A stretch of 64,000 nt of DNA from an uncultured Lachnobacterium sp. (GTDB taxonomy: Bacteria; Bacillota; Clostridia; Lachnospirales; Lachnospiraceae), in assembly GCA_900543445.1 (NCBI GenBank), contig UQRC01000009.1, forward strand, positions 7,606-71,605. The letters run 5' to 3'. The stretch's first letter is position 1. The number at the start of each line of letters is the position of its first letter. Of this stretch, positions 44,958 through 53,058 are shown one piece after another. The translations under genes and the position numbers were made by a program. The notes under the pieces were generated by a model, which saw only the letters and a list, made by a program, of their open reading frames with translations, was not told the origin of the DNA and searched no databases.

Positions 44958-46379
44958 CTAAACAGGATAAGCTCCGTTCTTGGTATCAGCAACCTTCGCA
45001 TCAACGCCGGTCTGCTGAGCCTCACGGTACTTAAAGAAATCAGTTGCAACCTGTGGGAATAATGCATAGGTTAATACATCTTCATCCTGTTGCTTGTACT
45101 GCTTCATCTCCTCCTCGATTTTTCCAAGTTCTGGCTCGATCAGATCCGCCGGACGGCAGGTAATTGCAGAAGCTTTCTCATCCGCAGTAAGAACCTTATC
45201 TACAACCTCCTGGTTAAACGGCTTAACTGTCTGACCATACTTTCCTTCGAGGATTCCCTTGGTTTCCTGTGTAGCAACTTTATATCTCTCACCCATTAAT
45301 ACGTTAAATACAGCCTGTGTACCAACGATCTGTGATGACGGTGTAACAAGCGGTGGCTCACCAAGATCTTTACGTACTCTTGGAACTTCCTTAAGAACTT
45401 CCTCATACTTATCTTCAGCGCCCTGCTCCTTGAGCTGGGAGATCATGTTGGATAACATACCACCCGGTACCTGATAACGTAATGTGTTGATATTAACACC
45501 AAGAACCTTCGGATTAAGAAGTCCGCTCTCAAGAGCCTCATCACGCATCGGACGGAAGTAATCAGCAATCTCAGAGAGGAGATTCTGATCAAGTCCTGTA
45601 TCATATGGAGTTCCCTTAAAGGTCTCAACCATAACTTCTGTTGCAGGCTGGCTGGTACCAAGTGCGAATGGAGACATTGCAGTATCGATGATATCACATC
45701 CTGCCTCAACACCCTTAAGGTAAGTCATGGAAGCAACACCGGAAGTATAATGTGTATGAAGTTCGATTGGAATATCAACAACTTCCTTTAATGCCTTAAC
45801 AAGTTCATCCGCCTTGTACGGAACCAAGAGTCCGGCCATATCCTTGATACATAATGAGTTTGCACCCATGTCTTCAACCTTCTTAGCCATATCGGTCCAG
45901 TACTCTAAGGTATAAGCATCACCTAATGTATAAGATAATGCAACCTGAGCATGTCCCTTCTCTTTGTTTGCAGCAGTAACTGCAGTCTGAAGGTTACGAA
46001 GATCATTCAGGCAGTCAAAAATACGGATAATATCAATTCCGTTAGCGATTGACTTCTGAACGAAATACTCTACAACATCATCCGCATATGGACGATATCC
46101 TAAGATATTCTGTCCACGGAATAACATCTGAAGCTTTGTGTTCTTGAATCCATCTCTTAATTTACGAAGACGATCCCATGGATCTTCTTTCAGGAAACGA
46201 AGAGATGCATCGAAGGTAGCTCCTCCCCAGCACTCAACTGCGTGGTAGCCAACCTTATCCATCTTGTCAACGATCGGAAGCATCTGCTCCGTCGTCATAC
46301 GGGTTGCGATCATAGACTGATGCGCATCACGTAAGATTGTCTCGGTAATCTTTACCGGCTTTGCCTTTATTTCTGACAT
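44958..46379 (-). CDS. Oxaloacetate decarboxylase alpha / pyruvate carboxyltransferase-type subunit, without biotin domain
   Basis: A 473-residue carboxyltransferase of the OadA/PycB/transcarboxylase 5S family: TETILRDAHQSMIATRM, the metal site with ELHTHYTSG, the carbamylated-lysine segment SLCIKDMAGLL and DTAMSPFALGTSQP. The C-terminal biotin carrier domain found in OadA is missing; the carrier is encoded separately as the 120-residue protein of the same operon. It moves carboxyl between pyruvate/oxaloacetate and biotin. Last gene of the operon, beginning 25 bp after the beta subunit. Confidence 0.88.
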   Translation of the reverse strand: MSEIKAKPVKITETILRDAHQSMIATRMTTEQMLPIVDKMDKVGYHAVECWGGATFDASLRFLKEDPWDRLRKLRDGFKNTKLQMLFRGQNILGYRPYADDVVEYFVQKSIANGIDIIRIFDCLNDLRNLQTAVTAANKEKGHAQVALSYTLGDAYTLEYWTDMAKKVEDMGANSLCIKDMAGLLVPYKADELVKALKEVVDIPIELHTHYTSGVASMTYLKGVEAGCDIIDTAMSPFALGTSQPATEVMVETFKGTPYDTGLDQNLLSEIADYFRPMRDEALESGLLNPKVLGVNINTLRYQVPGGMLSNMISQLKEQGAEDKYEEVLKEVPRVRKDLGEPPLVTPSSQIVGTQAVFNVLMGERYKVATQETKGILEGKYGQTVKPFNQEVVDKVLTADEKASAITCRPADLIEPELGKIEEEMKQYKQQDEDVLTYALFPQVATDFFKYREAQQTGVDAKVADTKNGAYPV

Positions 46380-46404
46380 GATAATCCTCCTAAATTAATT
46401 CAAA

Positions 46405-47553
46405 CTAAATTCCAAAGATTGCCATAAAGCATCCTGCAGCGACTGCAGTACCGATAACTCCGGCAACGTTCGGACCCATTGCATGCATAAGTAAGAAGTT
46501 GGTAGGATCTTCCTCTGCACCAACCTTCTGGGATACACGGGCAGCCATAGGAACCGCAGATACACCGGCGGAACCGATCAGAGGATTGATCTTGCCCCTG
46601 GTAATCCAGCAAAGTAACTTTCCGAAGAGAACTCCGGCAGCAGTACCAACCATGAATGCTACAAGACCTAAGATAACGATCTTGATTGTGCTGACATTCA
46701 AGAATGCCTCAGCACTTGTTGTCGCACCAACAGAAGTACCAAGTAAGATAACTACAATGTACATAAGTGCGTTACTTGCAGTCTCCTGTAACTGACGTAC
46801 AACGCCGGACTCACGGAAGAGGTTACCAAGCATCAGCATACCAACAAGAGGTGCTGTTGTTGGAAGAAGTACGCAGACAACAACAGTAACGACGATCGGG
46901 AATAAGATCTTCTCCAGCTTGCTGACCGGACGAAGGTTCTGCATCTTGATCGCACGTTCCTTCTTCGTTGTGAAAAGTTTCATAATTGGTGGCTGGATAA
47001 TCGGCACCAAAGCCATATAGGAATAAGCAGCCACGGCGATCGGTCCCATCAGACCAGTCTGTCCAAGCTTTCCTGCAAGGAAGATTGAAGTCGGACCATC
47101 CGCACCACCGATGATGGATACTGCAGCGGCAGCCTTGTCGTTGAATCCAAGAAGGATTGCAAGGAAGTACGCACTAAAGATACCGAACTGTGCAGCAGCT
47201 CCCATCAGGAAACTGATCGGGTTTGCGATCAGCGGACCGAAATCCGTCATCGCACCAACACCCATGAAGATCAGGGATGGAAGGATTGACCACTCATCCA
47301 ATGTATAAAAGTAATAAAGTAAACCGCCCACGCCATTGCTTGTCTGTTCCGGGCTTGCGATAATATCCGGGTAAATATTTACCAGGAGCATACCAAACGC
47401 GATCGGTACTAACAGTAACGGCTCAAAGCCTTTCTTAATTGCAAGATACAGGAACAATAAAGCCACAGCGATCATGACATAATTGCCCCATGTCAGGTTG
47501 AAAAAGGCTGTCTGATGTAGGAGGTTCATTAATGTTTCGCCTACATAACTCAC
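46405..47553 (-). CDS. Na+-translocating decarboxylase beta subunit
   Basis: A 382-residue integral membrane protein of the OadB/GcdB/MmdB family with about 9-11 helices, the marked motif GGADGPTSIFLAGKLG and GNLFRESGVVRQLQETASN. It decarboxylates carboxybiotin and exports Na+. The start is a GTG at 47553 behind GGAGG. Gene order around it is CT, gamma, biotin carrier, beta, 5S-type CT. Confidence 0.93.
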   Translation of the reverse strand: MSYVGETLMNLLHQTAFFNLTWGNYVMIAVALLFLYLAIKKGFEPLLLVPIAFGMLLVNIYPDIIASPEQTSNGVGGLLYYFYTLDEWSILPSLIFMGVGAMTDFGPLIANPISFLMGAAAQFGIFSAYFLAILLGFNDKAAAAVSIIGGADGPTSIFLAGKLGQTGLMGPIAVAAYSYMALVPIIQPPIMKLFTTKKERAIKMQNLRPVSKLEKILFPIVVTVVVCVLLPTTAPLVGMLMLGNLFRESGVVRQLQETASNALMYIVVILLGTSVGATTSAEAFLNVSTIKIVILGLVAFMVGTAAGVLFGKLLCWITRGKINPLIGSAGVSAVPMAARVSQKVGAEEDPTNFLLMHAMGPNVAGVIGTAVAAGCFMAIFGI

Positions 47554-47571
47554 AGTGAATTCCTCCTTAGA

Positions 47572-47934
47572 CTAGTTTAAAGTTGCAAGTAAAGCGCCTG
47601 CTTCAACAGCATCGCCAACTGCTACGTTAATGCTGGCAACTGTTCCGTCTTCAGGAGCAACAACAGGTGTCTCCATCTTCATAATCTCAAGAACAAGGAT
47701 CTCGTCACCCTTCTTTACAGCATCGCCGACATTCTTGCTTACCTTAAATACTTTTCCGGCAGCTCCTGCCTCAACCTTGATGCTTCCTGCGCCTGCAGCT
47801 GCAGCTGACTTAGCAGCTGGTGCCGGTGCTGCGGATGCTGCACGCTTCGGTGCTGCAACGCTAGGTGTGCTTCCAGTCTCTTCTACTGTAACGTCGTATA
47901 CGTTACCATTAACCGTAATTGTATAATTCTTCAT
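47572..47934 (-). CDS. Biotin carrier protein (BCCP/gamma-type subunit)
   Basis: A 120-residue protein: N-terminal strand, an Ala/Pro-rich flexible linker (about residues 25-48) and a biotinyl domain with EIMKMETPV, where the central lysine is biotinylated. It carries carboxyl between the carboxyltransferase sites and the membrane beta subunit. It is the only biotin carrier in the operon, so both carboxyltransferases would have to share it. Confidence 0.93.
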   Translation of the reverse strand: MKNYTITVNGNVYDVTVEETGSTPSVAAPKRAASAAPAPAAKSAAAAGAGSIKVEAGAAGKVFKVSKNVGDAVKKGDEILVLEIMKMETPVVAPEDGTVASINVAVGDAVEAGALLATLN

Positions 47935-47952
47935 GAATTCAGTCCTCCTAAA

Positions 47953-48735
47953 TTATCTTCTATTAATAGAACGTACTACAAAATCACTTGTAGAAGTTCC
48001 GGTGCTCGCAGCAATCGCAGCCGCAATGACAGCAACAAGTTCCGTATCATCCGTAAGCTGCTGTTCTTCTCTCTGTGAAATCTGGGATACAACCTGATCC
48101 TGTGTCTCGGTCTGTCCCGCAGCTTCTGCAGCAGCCTTCTGTGCTTTCTTCTTCTCAAGATACGGGAAGATCTTAAAGCATGTGATCAGTAGGCTGATCA
48201 GAATCAATACTGCAAATACAACGCTCATAGAAATAAGTGTATTTAACGCTGCATTCTGTAACTTATGACCTAATGAGTAGATTGGCTCTACTGTCAGGCC
48301 CGTAATCTCCATTGAGTAATAATCGTAAACTACCTGGAAATCGACATCTTTCTTTTCGAACTTCAGTGTAACATCACTTGTAAGAGTCTTTCCGGACTTT
48401 GCAACAGAAAAGGTATCCGCTTCTGTCTCTACATAACTTCCGAACTCATCCTCTACGTCCATCCACTTTTCGGATGCCTCAAGCTGCGCCTCGGTAACGC
48501 CGTAATTCGTCTTTAACGAATCAGCAATATCTTTGTCCAAAGTATCAACCGTCAGGTCATTCTGGCTGAACAAAGAAGCAAGCTGCTGTACCATTGTAAT
48601 ATTGGTGTTACTGTCATTCTGAAGATCTTCATAAGAACTTCCGTTGTAATCCACGGTAGTCGGATCTGTTCCGCAGGCACCAAGCATAAGGATCATAAGG
48701 ATCATGCTGAGTGCCAAAGCAATTCTCTTCTTCAT
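47953..48735 (-). CDS. OadG-like subunit fused to a lipoprotein domain
   Basis: A 260-residue protein in two parts. Residues 1-20 are a lipoprotein signal (LMILMLGACG) and about 20-155 an extracytoplasmic domain of unknown fold. Then a membrane helix (SMSVVFAVLILISLLITCFK), a charged/Ala-Gln linker with coiled-coil features, and a C-terminal end VAVIAAAIAASTGTSTSDFV typical of OadG-type delta/gamma subunits. Usual OadG proteins are about 80-130 residues, so the added outer domain is unusual. The helical part probably anchors the decarboxylase complex. Confidence 0.8.
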   Translation of the reverse strand: MKKRIALALSMILMILMLGACGTDPTTVDYNGSSYEDLQNDSNTNITMVQQLASLFSQNDLTVDTLDKDIADSLKTNYGVTEAQLEASEKWMDVEDEFGSYVETEADTFSVAKSGKTLTSDVTLKFEKKDVDFQVVYDYYSMEITGLTVEPIYSLGHKLQNAALNTLISMSVVFAVLILISLLITCFKIFPYLEKKKAQKAAAEAAGQTETQDQVVSQISQREEQQLTDDTELVAVIAAAIAASTGTSTSDFVVRSINRR

Positions 48736-48749
48736 AAAACTTCACCTTT

Positions 48750-50186
48750 CTACTTTGTACCGTGTTTCTTTTCCGGCTCATTTACGTATTTTGTGTAGAG
48801 CATCTCAAATGCAGCCACAAGATACTTTCTTGAATCTGCCGGATCGATAATGCGATCAACATATCCTCTTGCTGCAGCAGCTGCAACCGAAGACTGAAGC
48901 TTCTCATAATCGTCTGCTTTCTGCTTAAGCTCCTCTGCTCCGGCTTCCGGATAAAGGATCTTGGCAGCCAGTGAAGAATCCATCGCACCAACCTTGGCAT
49001 CGGTCCATGCATATACTAAATCTGCACCGATTGACTTAGAATTCATAAGTACATATGGGCTTCCGTAAGCCTCACCGGTAATCATATTTACCTTTGCGCA
49101 TGTTGCATTGGCAAATGCATATGTCATTCTTGCAAGTGCTCTTGCAAGGTTCTTCTCGGAACACATGCAGTTCTTGAATCCATTCACATTGGTAATGGAA
49201 AGAACCGGGATTGAGAACGCATCACAGAACTGAACGAATTCAGCTGCTTTATTGCATCCCTTAGCAGTCAGGGAAAGTTCGAATTCTTCAGTCTTCTTGC
49301 CTTCCTCATCGTATACTTCGCTGCAGTTAGCAACCGCACCGACAGTCATACCATTCAGCTTGAACAATCCGGTTACCATATTCTTCGCATAGTCAGCTTT
49401 TGTCTCGAAGAATACATGATCATCAGAAATCTCAGATAAGAGATATCTTGGATCACCCTTCATAGCCTCCATGCTCTCACATGCACGGTTCAGATCATCC
49501 TCACATGCATCTGTGTATACGTCTCCATCATTGTTGCCAGGAAGCATGCATACCAGCTGACGGATCTGAGCCATGATCTCATCCTCGGATCCAACGAAAT
49601 CAACACATCCACTGTTTTCACTCTGGAATGCTGCACTTGCTGTATCACACTTCTCGCTGCGATTGCCCTCAATCGCATCCGGAGAATTTACGAACATACG
49701 ACCCTTGGTCTCTTCCACGAAAGTAAAATCGCAAAGTGCAGGGACAACGGAAAGTCCACCACCACAATTGCCGAATACTCCGCAGATCTGTGGAATCACG
49801 CCGGAAGCGGCAACTTCCTTCGCATAAATTGTTCCGAAACCATCTAATGCATCAACAGACTCCTGAAGTCTGATTCCTCCGCAATCGATAAAACCGATTA
49901 CAGGCGCTCCCATCTTCATTGCCATATCATACACAGAAGCGATCTTCTTTGCGTGCATCTCTCCGATTGTTCCGTTTAATACGGAAGCATCCTGGCTGTA
50001 AATAAATACCAGATTACCATCGATCAGTCCATGACCAATGATAACACCATCGGAAGGAGCCTTCGCAGCTGTCAGGTTAAAGTCTGTGCTACGTGCTGTT
50101 ACGAGAGAACCAATTTCCATAAAGCTGTTCTCATCGACCAACTTAGCAATACGCTGCATTGCCAAGTTTTCATTGTTACTACTCAT
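48750..50186 (-). CDS. Acyl-CoA carboxyltransferase subunit (MmdA/GcdA-like)
   Basis: A 478-residue carboxyltransferase of the crotonase-like acyl-CoA carboxylase fold, with GFIDCGGIRLQESVDALDGF, a GNCGGGLSVVPALCDF segment and GEAYGSPYVLMNSKSIGADL. Such subunits move CO2 from methylmalonyl-, malonyl- or glutaconyl-CoA to biotin. First gene of the operon, directly behind the promoter at 50231-50259; GGAGGG precedes ATG 50186. The acyl-CoA substrate is not clear from sequence. Confidence 0.87.
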   Translation of the reverse strand: MSSNNENLAMQRIAKLVDENSFMEIGSLVTARSTDFNLTAAKAPSDGVIIGHGLIDGNLVFIYSQDASVLNGTIGEMHAKKIASVYDMAMKMGAPVIGFIDCGGIRLQESVDALDGFGTIYAKEVAASGVIPQICGVFGNCGGGLSVVPALCDFTFVEETKGRMFVNSPDAIEGNRSEKCDTASAAFQSENSGCVDFVGSEDEIMAQIRQLVCMLPGNNDGDVYTDACEDDLNRACESMEAMKGDPRYLLSEISDDHVFFETKADYAKNMVTGLFKLNGMTVGAVANCSEVYDEEGKKTEEFELSLTAKGCNKAAEFVQFCDAFSIPVLSITNVNGFKNCMCSEKNLARALARMTYAFANATCAKVNMITGEAYGSPYVLMNSKSIGADLVYAWTDAKVGAMDSSLAAKILYPEAGAEELKQKADDYEKLQSSVAAAAARGYVDRIIDPADSRKYLVAAFEMLYTKYVNEPEKKHGTK

Positions 50187-50230
50187 CTTATGCCCTCCAT
50201 CTATAAAAAATAAAAAATTCCGCTAGTGTG

Positions 50231-50259
50231 ATTGTATAACATTTCCCAACTCATTTCAA
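50231..50259 (-). promoter_or_regulatory. Promoter of the decarboxylase operon
   Basis: Minus strand -35 TTGAAA (50254-50259), 17-bp spacer, -10 TACAAT (50231-50236), about 45 bp before the start codon of the first gene. Confidence 0.7.
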
Positions 50260-50314
50260 CAGTAATTGTTAAATTTTTCACTAATTAAATTGTACTTTTT
50301 TTGCATTGCAACAA

Positions 50315-51535
50315 TCATGTAATCTCCTTCCATAATGCACGTAAAAACGCTGTAAAATTCCACCGTTCCACACTTTCCTTTGCGCAGATATCATATTGAT
50401 ACCGCTCCTGTCCACCGATGCAATATGACACTGTACCGCATTTATCGCCTTTTTTCACAGGTGCACAGATGGTCTCATCAAGTAAGCGGACAACTGTCGC
50501 TTCCTCCCAGTCCGCCTTCAGAAACGTCATATTTTCACTCTGCCCCTTCACATATAAAGGTACTTTTATTCTTTTTCCCCACTCCGCAAGTGAAACATCA
50601 TGGTATGCACCGGCAATCTCCACCGCCGGAATCTTTGTTTTTTCTTCTGTGCCTCTGTACAGTTGATAATGATCGAGTCCGTATCCAAACAACGTCTTCG
50701 CATCCGCCCATTTATAGTTCTTGTTGTTCGGCCAGCCGCACGCGAGCAGGGCAATACAAAACTTTCGGCCACCTTCCTCTGCCGCTGCCACATAACAGTA
50801 TCCCGCCTTCCCTGTAAATCCGGTTTTTCCAGTGACTGCACATTCCATCATGTCCAAAAACGCATTCTTATTTGCTACCGCAAAGCTTTTGCCTTCCAGA
50901 TCGGTAAATGCATGCTCTCTTGTTCTTGTCAATGCTACAAATTCCTCACTTTTGGGCGATTTCCAGGTGCAGTAGCTCATGATTCTGCACAGATCCGCCG
51001 CAGTAGTGTGATGGCTTCCATTCTCATCCTCCATATCCAGTCCGTTGGGTGTCACAAAATGCGTATCTATGCAGCCGAGTTCCTTCGCTTTCTCATTCAT
51101 ACGCATTGCAAAAGCCTCCACCGACCCGTCCAGATGCTCCGCAATCGCGTAAGCACAATCATTGTACGATTCCAGCATCAACCCATACAGCAGATCCCGC
51201 AGATAAAACTGTTCGTTTTCCTGCATTCCAAGATGTACCTTGGGCTGTCCCGCAGCCGCTGCGCTTACCGTCACAACGTCATCCGGATCAGCGTTTTCCA
51301 AAGCAAGAATGCATGTCATAATCTTCGTGGTGCTCGCGTTTGCAAGCGGCAGTGACTCTTCTTTTCCGTACAGGATCCGGTCACTCTCCCCGTCCGTAAG
51401 CGCACAGGATTTCGAATAAAGTGCATTATCTTTTAACTCCTCTTTTTCTTCGGCATACGCATTTACCATACAAAAACTGAACAACTGAGCAAACATAAGC
51501 AATGCCAACAAAATAAAAACTGCTTTTTTCCACAT
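50315..51535 (-). CDS. D-alanyl-D-alanine carboxypeptidase, S11 family (DacF/DacB-like)
   Basis: A 406-residue low-molecular-weight PBP: signal peptide (KKAVFILLALLMFAQLFSF), SxxK in ANASTTKIMT, SxN in ESYNDC and KTG in TGKTGFTGKAG, then a C-terminal domain. It trims peptidoglycan stem peptides and is often sporulation-linked. The ATG at 51535 stands immediately after the U-tract of the scpB terminator, leaving no room for a ribosome binding site (see 51536-51580). Confidence 0.9.
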   Translation of the reverse strand: MWKKAVFILLALLMFAQLFSFCMVNAYAEEKEELKDNALYSKSCALTDGESDRILYGKEESLPLANASTTKIMTCILALENADPDDVVTVSAAAAGQPKVHLGMQENEQFYLRDLLYGLMLESYNDCAYAIAEHLDGSVEAFAMRMNEKAKELGCIDTHFVTPNGLDMEDENGSHHTTAADLCRIMSYCTWKSPKSEEFVALTRTREHAFTDLEGKSFAVANKNAFLDMMECAVTGKTGFTGKAGYCYVAAAEEGGRKFCIALLACGWPNNKNYKWADAKTLFGYGLDHYQLYRGTEEKTKIPAVEIAGAYHDVSLAEWGKRIKVPLYVKGQSENMTFLKADWEEATVVRLLDETICAPVKKGDKCGTVSYCIGGQERYQYDICAKESVERWNFTAFLRALWKEIT

Positions 51536-51580
51536 AAAAAATAACCATATACACTATCGTTACATAATGTATATGATTAT
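51536..51580 (-). terminator. Terminator between scpB and dacF-like gene
   Basis: Stem ATAATCATATACA with TGTATATGGTTAT (one G-U pair), 14-nt loop, then TTTTT, ending right at the ATG of the next gene. It starts 6 bp after the scpB stop. Confidence 0.75.
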
Positions 51581-51586
51581 CTCATT

Positions 51587-52156
51587 TTAAATATCCAGTT
51601 GAACATTCATTTCTTCTTCGGCTTCCTGCTTGAATTCTTCCACCTGTACCGGGCTGAGCACCGGCAGTTCTTCAATGGAATGCACACCGAAGCTTCGAAG
51701 AAAATCTTCTGTCGTTCCGAACAGAAGCGGTCTTCCCGGTGCATCAAGTCTTCCAAGCTCACAGACCAGATTGTATTCCACCAGCTTGCTTACTGCATGA
51801 TCCGAGGAAACGCCACGGATCTTCTCAATCTCCATCTTGGTGACCGGCTGCTTGTATGCGATAATGGAAAGCGTCTCAAGAAGGACATCCGTAAGCACTC
51901 TCCGTTTCGGCTGCTTGGCGATACGGATCAGGTATTCATACATCTCGGTTCTCGTACACATCTGATACGCCCCGTCAAGCTCCATGATTGCAACGCCGCG
52001 CCCCTCATCATTCCACTCCTGCATCATCTCATTGATCAGTTTCTTTGTTTTCTTTTTATCCAGTTCGATCGCATCCGCAATCTTTTCCAGTTCCACGGAT
52101 TCTCCCATGGTAAAAAGGATTGCCTCTATGATTGCTTTATATTTCTTATCGTCCAT
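51587..52156 (-). CDS. scpB: Segregation and condensation protein B
   Basis: A 189-residue protein with two winged helices: YKAIIEAILFTMGESVELEKIAD, and VLTDVLLETLSIIAYKQPVTKMEIEKIRGV split around the family pattern. It forms the SMC-ScpA-ScpB condensin. The start at ATG 52156 follows GAGGG and lies 17 bp after scpA. Confidence 0.95.
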   Translation of the reverse strand: MDDKKYKAIIEAILFTMGESVELEKIADAIELDKKKTKKLINEMMQEWNDEGRGVAIMELDGAYQMCTRTEMYEYLIRIAKQPKRRVLTDVLLETLSIIAYKQPVTKMEIEKIRGVSSDHAVSKLVEYNLVCELGRLDAPGRPLLFGTTEDFLRSFGVHSIEELPVLSPVQVEEFKQEAEEEMNVQLDI

Positions 52157-52173
52157 ACATCCCTCAAACATTG

Positions 52174-52923
52174 TTATGCAGCGATCTTAGAATCAATCTT
52201 AATATCGTCAAAGATATGTTCCTGCGAAATAAAGATTGTGCCCATCTTCATCAACTCTAAGATTGCAAGAAACGTCACAATGATCTCCACTTTGCTCGAC
52301 TGTGCCTCCAAAAGACCACGGAAGCTGAAATGCGCATGTGTCTTTGCATACTCTTCCAGATAAGCCATCTTATCCTCAAGTGAGACCTCTTCTTTTTCAA
52401 TCTTGCCGAATTTCGAACGAAGCGGATCGATCTTATCCTTCTGCTTCTTCATAATATTCTTAAAGATATCGTTAAGTTTTGCAAGAGTCACATCCGATAC
52501 CAGTTCCTCGATATCTAAAGGTTCCTCATATGCAAGTACCTCATCCGGGATCGTCGGTTCCTTGAACATGACACGCTGCGCATCCATCTGGCGATCCTTG
52601 AGTTCATATGCCATACATTTGTACATCTTGTACTCAAGCAACTGCTGAACCAGTTCCGCACGCGGGTCTTCCTCTTCTTCCTCGCTATTCGGATCCGACG
52701 GAAGCAGCATTCTCGACTTAATATCGATCAGCGTTGCCGCCATCACAAGGAACTCACTGAGCACATCAAGATCCTGACGCTTCATTTCCGCGATATATTC
52801 CATATATTGCGCTGTAATCTCAACAATCGGTATATCGTAAATATTTACTTTATTCTTCTCAAGCAGGTGTAAAAGCAGATCCAAAGGTCCCTCAAACACC
52901 TGTAATTTTACAGTCATATCCAT
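52174..52923 (-). CDS. scpA: Segregation and condensation protein A (kleisin)
   Basis: A 249-residue kleisin with the conserved FEGPLDLLLHLLEKNKVNIYDIP start, split here at 20 residues: VFEGPLDLLLHLLEKNKV then NIYDIPIVEITAQYMEYI, and a C-terminal winged helix (FLAILELMKMGTIFISQ). It bridges SMC heads for chromosome condensation. First gene of scpAB, with promoter at 52950-52978. Confidence 0.96.
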   Translation of the reverse strand: MDMTVKLQVFEGPLDLLLHLLEKNKVNIYDIPIVEITAQYMEYIAEMKRQDLDVLSEFLVMAATLIDIKSRMLLPSDPNSEEEEEDPRAELVQQLLEYKMYKCMAYELKDRQMDAQRVMFKEPTIPDEVLAYEEPLDIEELVSDVTLAKLNDIFKNIMKKQKDKIDPLRSKFGKIEKEEVSLEDKMAYLEEYAKTHAHFSFRGLLEAQSSKVEIIVTFLAILELMKMGTIFISQEHIFDDIKIDSKIAA

Positions 52924-52949
52924 AATTTACCCTTTCATCAACACAACCT

Positions 52950-52978
52950 ATTCTAACTTGATATTGTGTAAATTTCAA
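52950..52978 (-). promoter_or_regulatory. Promoter of scpAB
   Basis: Minus strand -35 TTGAAA (52973-52978), 17-bp spacer, -10 TAGAAT (52950-52955). Confidence 0.65.
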
Positions 52979-53058
52979 GAGCAAATTACAATATTTAGTA
53001 TTTTATCAAATATGCCATACTATATTTAGAACACACATTCTGTTTTCAAAACAACTTT

